64,000 nucleotides of DNA. It comes from Warburgia ugandensis. Lineage: Eukaryota > Streptophyta > Magnoliopsida > Canellales > Canellaceae. Made by a program: the position numbers and the translations under genes. The notes beneath the pieces were generated by a model that was not told where the DNA came from, ran no database searches, and worked only from the letters and a program-made list of their open reading frames with translations. Position 1 is the stretch's first letter. Each line of letters starts with the position of its first letter. Shown here one piece after another: positions 35,771 to 46,875 of this stretch. The DNA lies in the NCBI GenBank assembly GCA_035236585.1, contig CP141134.1, positions 22,560,414-22,624,413 on the forward strand, in the 5' to 3' direction.

Positions 35771-36605
35771 TTTTCATGTTGATGTTGTTCACATTCCATC
35801 TTTACTACAAACAAGAACATAATGATATTGGAACAATGAAATCAAATAGTCCATGTAATGCATTCAAAGAACACAGAAGTAGAACAAAATATAAGAAACA
35901 TGAATTTTTTAGTACAAAGGTGGTAGTGGCCTATTAATCTAACAAAATTAGAGTACATATATATATATTTAAAGAAATTATCTATGTATTTATTTATGTA
36001 AACATTTTATGGATATAATGCAATAGCATGTAGCAAAATGAGAAACTAGTGACTTTACCTCTTCGACACAAATGAATTAAAATCAAACTCTAGATGATCA
36101 ATGACAAAGGTGTGTTCTAATATCTTAAATCCTTAAAGAAAATTCGTGACATAATTAAAATAATCCATAATAGAAACTTGAGACAAAATAAATGCTACAA
36201 GAGAATGTTAAAAACTTATCAAAGCCTTTAAAAGTATCTTAAAACTTTGAGGATTCAGTAAAGACCGCCTACAACAACATATTATCACTTAAAGTAAATA
36301 GACAAGTCTAAACCATCATTAACATGCTCCTTTCCAATTCAAGATGGAAATTCTATTCAACAAGGAAATTTCGTGGATCTAACTTCTATCTTTAAACAAT
36401 ATGATAACACTGAACCACCTAACACTTAACAACTTCTCACCAAATAATGGAAAGAAGAATAGAGATAGCATCCACTAGTGTGTGTGTGTATAAACATTAC
36501 ATACATACCTCTATTTAAGTAGGCTCAAGCCCAAAACTTTCTGGATATGTTCACACACATGGAAGCTTTGCATGCATGCATACTACCTTCTAGATAGTAA
36601 ATTGG
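35771..36605. other. No gene seen
   Basis: AT-rich sequence upstream of the CACTA copy 2, with a short tgtgtgtgtg tract near 36480. The frame at 35698-35937 is on the opposite strand to the relic and shows no domain. Confidence 0.35.
36558..36574 (+). repeat. 17-bp repeat flanking the Athila-like LTR, left
   Basis: catggaagctttgcatg, identical to 39008-39024. The copies lie 31 bases outside the left end and 42 bases outside the right end of the LTR. Confidence 0.8.
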
Positions 36606-38965
36606 TGTATAGTTTAAAATCACTCTCAAGCACACGGATCCAAGTAGTATGATATACAGAAGTGAGGTCGATCCTACGAGGAATCTCATAGATTTGTTAT
36701 CTTCATTGGATCTTGATTAAAGGTTCTTATCCTAGGCAAAGGAAGATTATTTTTTATTGAACTAGGAAATTAACTAACATGAAAACTTAACATACATGGA
36801 AGAGTAAACTACAATTAAAGAAACTTGATGAAGATAACAATTTCTAAAAACAAAGCTTATAAACTTTCTAAACTAGTCTAAAATGCAATGACTTAAGCAA
36901 AGAATTCTTAAACTAGAACTAAACTAAAGATCACACAATTTAATCAAAGAAACTACCTTAAGTACCATGCGCATGTTCCATGGAGTTGTGTGCATTGAAC
37001 TTGTAAAGATGTTGATAGATCGTGCATATGATTTTTGGGATTATGGACATGTTATCTAAATAAAGCAATAAAGAGATGAGTTAAAGTGCAACATGGGCTC
37101 TAAGCATTAATCAAACTGTTCATGGATCTAAGGTGATTTGAGTGCATGAAACTTACGGAATTGGAATAGAAATTTAACTATGAGTGATGCACATAATACA
37201 TGATTGATTAAGGAATTGTGTCTATGTGAATCAAGTAGTAAACTAATAAAAAATTTAAGAGCTTTGAGGCATTAAAGATAGTCAAAGGAGTGTTCAATAA
37301 TCATGACAATCACATCTAAAAACTTATCTTTTTCCACTCCAAAGCAGTCCAATGATCACATTCAAGATGGCATGCATGTTCACCAAAGTAGAGTAAAGAA
37401 AATGAGAGTAAGAGATGAAGAAAAAAGGTAGAAGATGGAAAGGAGTCAACAATTAGGCAAAGAAAAAACAAGGAGATTCATGGCCAGAATAAGCAAGGAA
37501 ACAAAGTGGATTCAATGGTTGCTCTCTCTTGGTTGTCACTACTACAAGAGCTAGCAATTAAAGAAAACTAAGGCAAAAGAGGGCAAAACAATGGAAAAAT
37601 TGTGCATTTAGAACAATGAATTAAACAAAATACTTAAGGAAAAGAAAACAAGAGGCAAAACAAACCGTAAAAGTATAGAAATTAAAGGAGAATTGAGGCT
37701 TCAAACTTGAATGGCAGTTAAGCATCCAATGAAGAAGACGTTGAAGGCTTGAAGATGGTTGGAAATCTTTGAAGAACAGCCAAGGAGGAAGCTTGATGCT
37801 CCCTTGGCTACTAATGTAAATATTTGGTAATCTTCTTGTTATTGGAAGCATGGGATGCCTTGGGTTTTTATATAGTATTTTAGATTTTTAGGTTTACTAG
37901 AATTCTAATCCAAAGAGACAAGAGAGAGAGGATGAGGATAGAGATAAGTTAGGAGACTTAAGACGGGGATTATAAGTAGGACTCTAGGAAGGTAGCAGAA
38001 AAGTGTGGTTTAAGAGTTGGATGCGGAGATTTTAGTAGGTTTTTGAGTGGAAGATCATGGAGTGGTTTAGAAGGTGAGTGGAAGATGGGTAGAAGGTGGG
38101 AAATATGGAATTTTAAGGTAATTGGAAAGGTAGGAGGCACCACCTTTTAGGGGGAAACCTCCCCCCTGTTCCCACGTGGTTTTTCCTTAAAGAGAGAGAT
38201 GTAGATAGAAAGGGATATAGACAAAGAAAGTTGGGTAGAAGATAAAGGATAACTATTTTTTTACTAATCCACTTAGCGTGCTATCTTACCTTGTGATAAA
38301 TCTCATCCACTCCTTGCTAATTATCTCTTAAACTTTCACTATTATAACACAAGATAATTGCTTGAAATCTTCAAATAATGTAATTCCATGTGACATTGGC
38401 TAAATTCGCTTGAAGGATCACTTCGATGGCTCTTTGCTTGATGGTTTGAGTGGCCAAATCTATTGGCTTTAAGGCTTCATTGGCTTGGCCTTCTTAGGTT
38501 TCCTTGTTAGACTAGGAAACCTCGTGCATGTCTCCTTCTCATGCACAAGTATTGAAATTGCATGGACTTTCGCACATGCCCCTTTAGTCACCTTTGGATC
38601 TTTCCATTGCCTTCTTGCTTGTCTTAAGATGATCTTGAACTTAGATTGAGCTTTGAAATATTTAAAATTTACATCCTTGCCTCCTAAGTTGACCTTTATA
38701 TTCAATTATCATCTTAGTTGATCTTAGCCTTTGGATCATCTTCTTGGTAGCTATGAAAGAGTAAAAAACCTAATTAAATCTTAAAAAATTATGATTATTC
38801 TCATATTTACTCTAGATTAGCATTTTAACCTGCAAAATGTCAAACTTTTGAATTATTAGGTTAGAAACGCATGTGTTATGAAATTTCAAAAAAATCCTAG
38901 AATTAACACTATAAATTATATCAAAAGCTACTAATTGGGTGGTCTTTTTCATACAATATTTAACA
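36606..38965 (-). mobile_element. Athila-like solo LTR, 2.36 kb
   Basis: On the minus strand it begins TGTTAAATATTGTATGAAAAA and ends TTTTAAACTATACA, matching the ends of the LTRs at 28420-29079 and 60691-63268. It contains the gatcgacctc block (36667-36676), a TATATAAAAACCC promoter-like site (about 37865-37877) and the caccaccttttag block at about 38138. Neither a primer-binding site nor a polypurine tract borders it, so it is read as a solo LTR. The five flanking bases differ (attgg left, ctaat right), so the target duplication is lost or the insertion is complex. Frames at 37621-37851 and 38469-38705 are LTR sequence without domains. Confidence 0.7.
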
Positions 38966-39007
38966 CTAATCATAAATGCATGACATTTATCTTGATACAT
39001 TTGCATG

Positions 39008-39024
39008 CATGGAAGCTTTGCATG
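39008..39024 (+). repeat. 17-bp repeat flanking the Athila-like LTR, right
   Basis: Exact partner of 36558-36574, in the same orientation. It may be an older dispersed repeat split by the insertion or part of a longer decayed duplication. Confidence 0.8.
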
Positions 39025-39948
39025 TTTAGTTCTTTCAAGCATTTTATACTTAGTCCATAGCCTTGCATCCACTCATCATTTAATTTTTGTATGTTCTATG
39101 ATAGAGCTTGTTCTCTTATTCATGTGGAAAAGTAAATGTTAAATAGGAAATTCTCCTTATTAGAAATTACTTGGCTAGTAAGCATTCTTAATTTTCATTG
39201 GTAGAAGTGCACAATTGTGTTGGCTAGGTTAACCAACATATCCAAAAGTGTAGCCTCTTCTTGGATCCATGTCTTATTAGTTCTTTTGCCACCCCTTTGG
39301 CAGCTATTATGACTATTCACTTGGCTATCTAAGTAGTTTTCAACATCTTCTTATAGAACCATAACCATCCCACTCCATTTACATATACAAAAGTGAAACT
39401 TTTAGGATTCAATGCATATAAACAAAGTACTTATTTCAATATACTATAATTGCCATTCATGCAATCAACAACACATTCATTTAGCACCCTCTAGAATGCA
39501 TAATTTAAAATCAAAAGAACTTACCAAACCACTACAAATGCTAAACATTTTCCTCAAATACACATTCAATTCTTGAAAAAACATAACAAATCTCAAATAA
39601 TAAGCAAGTTCTATTCTCTTGACATTAATTACACATAAATAGTTAAATGTGAATACAAGTTCATATATCCTTATCCAAGTCCCCATATTTAAATCTAGAA
39701 TCTCATAGATCAATAATAGAAACACTACATTCTAGAAAATACAAGCAATTCTTCTTAGTATTTTCACCATACAAAATTGAAGAAGTGTAGAATTTTCAAC
39801 AATAAACAACCATCAAAATTATTAGAAATAGAAGCTAAAAAAAAGAAAAAAGAAAACATAGTTGTTGGTTGAAGGATAAATAAAGAGAGCATGCAACTAT
39901 GATTGCGGCACTTCTGACGGGACTTGGTTGGTTTCTTGATGGAAAGCA

Positions 39949-39950
<2 letters not shown>
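39025..39950. other. No gene seen
   Basis: AT-rich DNA; the frames at 39477-39725 and 39764-40335 on the minus strand have no known motif, and the latter reads through the (CA)n repeat. Confidence 0.4.

Positions 39951-39951
<1 letters not shown>

Positions 39952-40012
<61 letters not shown>
39952..40012. repeat. (CA)n microsatellite
   Basis: About 30 uninterrupted CA units. Reading frames through it give Thr-His or Cys-Val strings and are not genes. Confidence 0.98.
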
Positions 40013-40015
<3 letters not shown>

Positions 40016-40019
40016 GAAG

Positions 40020-40560
40020 GGTGGGGGTCGAGGATGTGTGCTTTCCTACGCGCAACCGAGGATGATGGAGAGAGAGAGAGTGAGGGGAATGGGGTCATAC
40101 ACATGGCTGGGTGGCTATAGAGGAGGAAAAAGAGAGAGGGGGGAGGGGGGGTGGGGGGGTTGCACTTGGTAAATAGGGTTAGCTGGCAACCAAGTATAGA
40201 GAGTGGTGTTGGGGATGCATGTAGGGCTGCCTGGTGAATGAGTAGGATGGAGAGAGAGGTGGTCGGGGACACTTGCATAGTCAGTAGTGACTGAGGAGGG
40301 AGGAGATAAAGAGAGCGAGGTTGTTGAAGATGCAAACATGGCCAGCTAGTGACCTAGAAGGATAGAGAGGGAGAAATGGAGAGGGAGGGGGGTAGGGATG
40401 CACCTAGAGTTGGCTGATTGGGGATGTACGCATGGCCTGTAACGACCAAGGAGGAAGGAAAGGGAGAGAGATCGAGGGGTTGGGGACATGGTCACGGCTG
40501 ACTGGTGATCTAGGGGACAGAGAGAGAGAGGGTCGAGATTTACCTATAGTTGGTGAGACA
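40020..40560 (+). repeat. Degenerate purine-rich minisatellite, about 60-bp unit
   Basis: A theme of catggctgactggtgacc-like sequence followed by a purine run (agagagagag or gggaggg) recurs near 40101, 40222, 40277, 40338, 40406, 40432, 40495 and 40550. Spacing is mostly 55-68 bases with one longer and one shorter step. The + strand is strongly purine-rich. The long minus-strand frames here (40115-40649) are Pro/Ser-rich translations of the repeat. Confidence 0.6.
40138..40159 (+). other. G-quadruplex-prone G tract
   Basis: Three runs of six or seven Gs separated by single bases (A, then T). It can supply four or more GGG blocks with one-base loops. Confidence 0.7.
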
Positions 40561-40669
40561 TATGAGCCTTTTGAAGGTGCGTGGCATTGATTGATAGGTA
40601 CAAACTGTGGATGATAGATACAGAAGTGGAAATGGTGGGATGTATGCAATTAGATGTATTTATAGTTTG

Positions 40670-40810
40670 ATTTTTAACGAAAAAAAAGTCTTAGTTGTTT
40701 TTCATTTTCTAACTTTAAAAATAATTTTAAAGTTGTCTTTTATTCTTTAACTTCAAAAATTCTTTTTAAAGTCAAATTTTCTAGCTTTAAATATATGTAT
40801 GTATATTATT
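40670..40810. repeat. GACTTTAAAAGTC-related short repeats
   Basis: aactttaaaaataattttaaagttg, aacttcaaaa and ttttaaagtcaaatt words cluster here, as in 13750-14085. They may mark a CACTA subterminal region downstream of the TNP2 relic. Confidence 0.35.
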
Positions 40811-41549
40811 CATTTTAAAATCTCTTACATTGACATCAATTTTCCATACAATACAATGTTGATTTAGGCATTCTGTGTCAGCACACACACTTACACACAT
40901 ATAAAAAAACATAAGAGTACAAAAATCAACTATTTTTTAGATAACTCTTCATTTATCAGCCTTTTATTACATTTATCAAATGTTACATATTATTACATCT
41001 CATTTATACAAGATAGCACATGATCAAAGAGCTAAATTAGAATGATTTCTTCAAGATCTGGCCTTCTAATATTCAGCTCACACCAATCTTTGATGGGGAA
41101 AGATATCGTAAAGCTTCAAAATTTGACGTCCTCAGGCAATACGATGGAAATACATTTCTAATCATCAAACCCTACTTTTGGATCAGAACCATAAAACATG
41201 AGGCTCATCCTTTCTCCAATATTTAGGGTTATCTAGAGAAGTAGTTGTTGTTTTGAATAAAATTGTACAAATGTGCCATAATCACAATGATTTAACCATG
41301 ATCTTAACCCCATCATCTACAGTGACAAAACCCACTTCATCCACAACATAGTATAGAGAGTTACTAATAAGAAAGGCCATGGATGACAACAAGTGGGTTT
41401 AGTACTCTTACCATGTTATTCATGCCAAAAACATTCAAAATCCCCAAAACAAATGACCAAAGGAGGAGGCCGTCATTCCACTTGCAAGATGACTAATGGT
41501 GATGGTGAATATAGGAAAATACATTGTGCATTTGGCCTTTTTTATAAAG

Positions 41550-41640
41550 TAAAAAATGATTTTGAAAGTCTATTTTTGAAAAGTGACTTTAAAAGTCATT
41601 TTCAAAGTTGTTTTTTCTTCAAATTTTAAAAACACTAATT
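41550..41640. repeat. GACTTTAAAAGTC-related short repeats, second cluster
   Basis: tgactttaaaagtcattttc and ttttgaaagtct repeat in both orientations, just left of the TNP2 relic. Confidence 0.4.
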
Positions 41641-41774
41641 AAATTAGAACCAAATAAATTTTCATATAGTTTGGCATTGAGGCATGCATTCTATACCTAA
41701 CAAACATACAAGAATATGCAAATCAAGTATTTTTTAAAAGACTCCTCATATATCATCCTTTTATTACAATAATA

Positions 41775-41795
41775 TGTGTGTGTGTGTGTGTGTGT
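41775..41795. repeat. (TG)n microsatellite
   Basis: About ten TG units just left of the TNP2 relic. Confidence 0.95.
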
Positions 41796-41886
41796 TGAAT
41801 GTCGCATTGTATTCCATCTCACTAACACAAGCTAGCACATGATAAAAGAGGTAATCTAAAATTATTTAATGAAAATCTAGAATGTG

Positions 41887-44120
41887 TCATATATTGTTAA
41901 CAACCCAATTAGCCTCCTCACCATTATCACACACATATTCATTATTCTCACAAAGTACATTGATTGATGAAATTGTTTTGGTAACGCAAAGGTAATCTAT
42001 TGTAGTATTGCCTAGGTTGTCTTTATCATAAAAAAGCCTCAGATAGAATGATAAAATAGTTGACCATCTTTTATCACATTCATCTTGCACATAAAATACA
42101 TGTTTTAATTGAGATTCCAAAATAAATTAATCATTTTTATAACCTATCTTATTGAGGTTAGCCAATGTCAATCCAAGGGCATCATTTTTTATGCTCTCTT
42201 TGTCTTTTTCCTCCCATTGACACTTAAACACAACCACAGTTCTGTAAGTGTAATCCAAGGCCTATATCTCTCTTATAACCCCATAAAAAAAGTATCATTC
42301 ACAACTATTGGCATATTATCCTTTGAACTAGAAAATAAATTTGCATTAACAATTAAACTAACCCTCTATTCTGTTGTGTTTTTGAGTTATAATAGTCTTT
42401 TGTGTAAAATTTATGAGCATTGATGGCATATCCAGCATATGTTATTACTGTTGGTCATGGTCTCATCACCATCCAACCCAAGGATTTGGATATACGATTG
42501 CTTAGAATGTCTCATTGATGTTGAACCTATGTATACATATATATTAAGTTGAAATATGTTTGTTGCAAGTAAGTATAATATATATATAGAATGCAATTTA
42601 TTTGAAGTGTGAATTAATTAATTTCACCTTCTGATGGAGATAAGAATTGGAAGTATGACAATGCTCAAATTACAGCCACTTTTATTTCTTTATGTAACTT
42701 GAATTCTTTGCCTTAAGGACGTCTATGTGCTCACTACATAAATATATATATGCACAAATTAATGAAGCGATCAAAGAAAAAAAGCCATTAATTAATTTTT
42801 ACAATGTTCATGATCAACTTACTCAATGTATGACTAAACTTCATCAACATTGTTTTGCAACACATAAAGGTGAGCTTGATCCCCTTCTTTATGGTCAACA
42901 GTCGACATATGACCACTGGATAGAGGTTCACCAGCTTTGAGATCATGAAATCCAACTAATTGTTTCTTTCCTACAATTCCAATAGCATATGTTCTCTATA
43001 AGTATTCTATGCAAAACTCCACAGCTTCCTCCACAATGTAGCATTCAGATATACACCCTTTTTTGGCTAGTTGTGATTTCATACATGGCTTTTTAAAATT
43101 TTCATGTGCCACTAAAATGGGTACACTATTGCAAGTATGCCAAGCTATAGAGTCTTACCTCATCAATGAGGTACACTATTAAGTGGACCATGATGCCAAA
43201 GGATGGTGAGAAGATTGTCTCAAGCTCAGATAAAGTTATCGCTAGATTTTCTTGGATTTCTTGTAATTTTGAAACATTCACCACTTTCTTACACTAAGCA
43301 TTGATGAAGTAGTAGAATTTTATAATAGATCATCTAACTTTGTTTGATAACCTTGAAAGTATTAGTATAGGTAGGAGGTGTTGCATCAATGTATGGCTAT
43401 CGTCCAACTTCATCCCTAACACCTTCAAATCTTTTGTGGAGACAATGTGTTTAAATTTGAAAGAGTAGCCATCTAAGACTTTGAGCTTGGATAGGATTTT
43501 ACATACTATTCTTCTATTCTCTTTGTTGATTGTATAATTTGATATAGGCAAGTATGTTCCTCGAGTGCTCGTATCTTATGGATGCAAACTTCTCTTCAAA
43601 ATCATCATCATAAGATCTATTTGAGCTACAAGTCCATCGTTTGTTTTTCTTAGCATGTCAAGCAAGGTGTTGATCAAGCTTCTGCTCACATTATTCTCAC
43701 TATGCATGACATTAAACGCATGGCACAGATGCAATAATTTCCAATATGCAAGTTGAAAGAATATTGACTTCTTCTTCCAACAACTTGTGGAGTTGCTTTC
43801 ACCCACACATTTAGTTGCTTTCTTCTTTCCCACAAGACATTAAGCTTTTAAACTTATTCCAATACTTACCATTATGTCAACATCTTTGGAGGTGTCCTTG
43901 TCTATACACTAAGGTTAAATTTCCCCTTCTTAAAAATGTACAAATGGTCTCTGTGAAACCATCTTCTATGGTCAAGGAATGCTATTTCCCTACCATGTTT
44001 AAGTCATGTGGCACATGTTTGGTCACTACAGATATAAAAAGCATTATATCTGTTCACGGTGCATCTAAAAAAAATACCATATTCAAGAAAGTGCCCACAA
44101 CAATATAAATTTTAGGGTGA
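41887..44120 (-). pseudogene. CACTA TNP2-type transposase relic, C-terminal two thirds
   Basis: The minus strand reads from the insertion site leftwards: CGKKKATKC, KKSIFFQLAYWKLLHLCH followed by AFNVMHSENNVSRSLINTLL, the TNP2 (Transposase_21) landmark; then LKVLGMKLDDSHTLMQHLLP and LSELETIFSPSF...MVHL with ECYIVEEAVEFCIEYL, matching DUF4218; then NLNKIGYKND and QLKHVFYVQDECDKRWS, matching DUF4216. This is the complete family order. Stops and frameshifts are frequent. The 5' part of the gene is at 59925-60690, separated by the 15.8-kb LTR element. The TNP2 protein normally cuts CACTA ends; this copy is dead. Confidence 0.92.
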
Positions 44121-44125
44121 ATGAA
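44121..44125. repeat. Target-site duplication ATGAA, left copy
   Basis: ATGAA immediately left of the LTR that starts at 44126; the identical copy is at 59920-59924. The duplication lies within the TNP2 reading region. Confidence 0.92.
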
Positions 44126-46862
44126 TGTGACGACCTGGATTTTCCCATGCATTTTTTAAATGCAAGATCTAAATTCCTAAGGTGGGATGCATCCCTATTT
44201 GAAAACCATTTTATAAAAACCATGCAATGCAGTGAAAAATCTTTGGTTTTAAACTCATTTTGAAAACCCCAAGTGTCATTTGCTTTCACAATACTCAAAG
44301 TAGTTTTTGAAAAACTTCAGAAATCATAAATGTTTTTCCCCAAGTCTATCCAGTCACAACACACAGCCCAACTGTAAATAAATACATGTCCAAAGGGTTG
44401 AGAGTTTACTTTCATGTATAATTGTCTCCTTTTTTATTCACTTAGTCGTAGCACTAATATCTCCTGAGACGTCTTCTATTTGTGAGTGGAACTATCCTGA
44501 AAAATGTTAAGGATAGGGTGAGTATATACTATACTCAGTAGGAGTCTATCACTACTAGTTTTGCAATGCATGCTATGTTTAAAATCATATGCTATTAAAA
44601 ACATGTGCATGTTCAAACAACCACATTCAATATCGATATTAAAAACCACTGTTGAAGTGAAATACTGAGGACTTAAAGAATAGCATAATCCAAGTCGAAA
44701 GTATCATATATCATAAACATAATGATATGCATAAGATGCTCAACTAAATCCAACTCATGGATATCTAGTATCGTCGACCAACCTCACGTCATGCCATATG
44801 CAATGCAAGTAAATCCTCAAACCATAGGGTCTAACTATGCCCACGACCTCATCGCCATGTGGTCCCCGGGTACCTAGGGACACAGGGTCATATACCTCCA
44901 CGGGGCATATGACACTTCGACCAAGTGCCGTGACACCAGTGGTAGCCCCCTGTACCACATGCAGTCGAAGCAGGGACATGCCCTTTTTGGACGTGGTACC
45001 CATCCACCTAATAGTGGTAGAGGTTGGGAGGCCACCCCAGACCTCTCAGCATAGCGCCCATGAGCGTATTAGCCCAAATCATATACGATCAAACATGCTA
45101 AAAACCTCTTTTTCAAAACCTGTACTCTTTGGGTCCCTCATAACTGCCTGGCCCTCACAATTGCCTACCCAATGTCTTTTGGGCACTCCAGCGTCTTTTG
45201 GTAACGCTCAAGGACATGTAATTTTTGCAAGAACTCAATGCTCACAAATCATGCAATATATGCAATTATTTGCAAAACATGTCTATGCATAATGCATTTA
45301 TCATGTGCATGCTGAATTCATTTATATGCTAAACAAGTCATAAAATAAGTCATGCTAAACAAGTCATATACGTATACTTAAAACATGCAGTCTCAAAACA
45401 ATCATGGCTCTTCTTTTTTTTTTAAAAGTCTAGTAGCGATAGAGTACCTACCTCAAAGTCTTCTGGAGTCGCGTCCTTTATCACTCAACCCCTCCCTGGG
45501 TCTCATTTATAAACTCCTAGGTATGAATGGATGCAAGGAGTCCTTATTAATTTCAATCCATTTAGTCATTAGATCGCTAGCTCTGCCTTTAGGGTCCATG
45601 GTCCTTGCCTAATTCATTCGTGAGGCTAGATCCTATGGTGTGGATCTACGTTCCAATAGTTAAACTCTGTAATTTATCCTCTAATCCTAACTTTAAAGTC
45701 TCATTAGGTCCGCGTGCCCCAATTCTCAGGACACCTGTGTATCCTGGTTGAACCGTGACCGCCTTATGTGCGTTCGTGCCCAAAGGTCGTGCCAGGGACC
45801 ACGTTTTACATGCGCACATGCATGCTCAAGTGACGCGCTATGATGCGCATCATCACACGGACGCACCTTGTAGCATGGCGCATCTCAGCTCCCAAGGCAC
45901 CCCGTGCACCCTGGTCGAGCCAGGACCCGTGCCCCATGTCTCGCACGCACCTGAAGGCCTCACTTGGGATAGTGGACGCACTGTCGTACACCTGGAACCT
46001 ATCCCAGGGACCCAGTCCCAGGTACACGTGCAGCATGGCGTCCCTGGGACGCCTGGTTTGTGCAAGGCCAGCCCAAGCCGGCTTGGAACGTTTTTCGGCT
46101 AGGAACCCAGCTGGAAAATGACTGGAAAAGACCAGATCCAGCATGGATCTGGCATGGGGGAAGCAAACGGAGAGAAAGGGAAAGAGAAATGGCTTACCTG
46201 GGCAGCTTGGGGATGCCCTTTTTCTGGTGGTTGTGCCTGCTCGCCGGAAGGCATGAAGAAGGGGGAAAACCCCACTTCCGATGATGCCAGAGGAACAAGA
46301 GGGGCGGTGGGGAGATGGGTAAAGGAATGGCCGGCCAGACTTGGCCTGGCCGTTGTCAGAAAACACAGAGGGGAGATTGGCTTGGGACGGCTTTCCGATT
46401 TGCCGGAAACCCCAATCTCAACATGCCGGAAAATCATGTTTTTGAGAGGGGGAGATGGGGCTTTTATAGAGGGGAGAAGGTGGTGCCCCTCAATGGTGGT
46501 GCCGCCATGGCGGTGGCAGATTTCTCTAGAAAAATTGGGATTTGAGGGCTTCTGGAGAAATTTGAGGAGGAAGACGATAGGGGGTGCCATTATCGAAACG
46601 GCCCCCTTCGTCTTTCGTTTTTCTGTTTAAATTACAGATATGCCCCTGATCTTTAAATGTCCGTAACTTCTTCATACGAACTCCGTTTTGGGTGATTTTT
46701 GAGGCGTTGGATTCCATTTTTTGAATAGAATCTAATGGTACTAAGTTTCCCCACAAATTCCTTCATTTAAGATTTTAAATAAAGTGAAACATTTAACACA
46801 CTTCATGTCCTATAAAATGTCCAATTTTTGTTAAAAATAGCATAAATTACTCGGGCATTACA
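44126..46862 (-). repeat. 3' LTR of the LARD-like element (2,737 bp)
   Basis: Runs from TGTGACGACCTGG to CGGGCATTACA on the + strand. The minus-strand TATAAAAG box is at 46461-46468. A GC-rich patch lies at 45700-46100. Frames at 44755-46756 occur on both strands in this patch and are not genes: the same frames recur, broken differently, in the other LTR. In the roughly 260 bases at the left end that I compared, it differs from the 5' LTR at about a dozen sites, mostly transitions. It keeps about 60 bases (46137-46190 region) missing from the 5' LTR. Confidence 0.93.
46461..46468 (-). promoter_or_regulatory. TATA box of the 3' LTR
   Basis: CTTTTATA on the + strand is TATAAAAG on the minus strand, in the context tctataaaagcccc. 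In the 5' LTR the matching site has become TATGAAAG (59532-59539). Confidence 0.55.
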
Positions 46863-46868
46863 TTATTA

Positions 46869-46875
46869 CCCCCTT
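46869..46875 (-). other. Polypurine tract of the LARD-like element
   Basis: AAGGGGG on the minus strand, six bases (TAATAA) before the TGTAATGCC start of the 3' LTR. Confidence 0.7.

Noticed and set aside
36606-38965. This LTR as the 5' LTR of the gypsy relic whose 3' LTR is at 28420
   Set aside because: No primer-binding site follows it, the two differ strongly in length and sequence, and CACTA sequence lies between it and pol. A solo LTR is simpler.
39835-40335. 166-codon minus-strand frame
   Set aside because: It is a translation of the (CA)n tract and the purine-rich minisatellite.
45755-46630. Several frames of 70-186 codons on both strands
   Set aside because: They lie in the same GC-rich LTR patch as above, in the 3' LTR; the frames are not conserved with the 5' LTR at 58827-59602, which has its own deletions.
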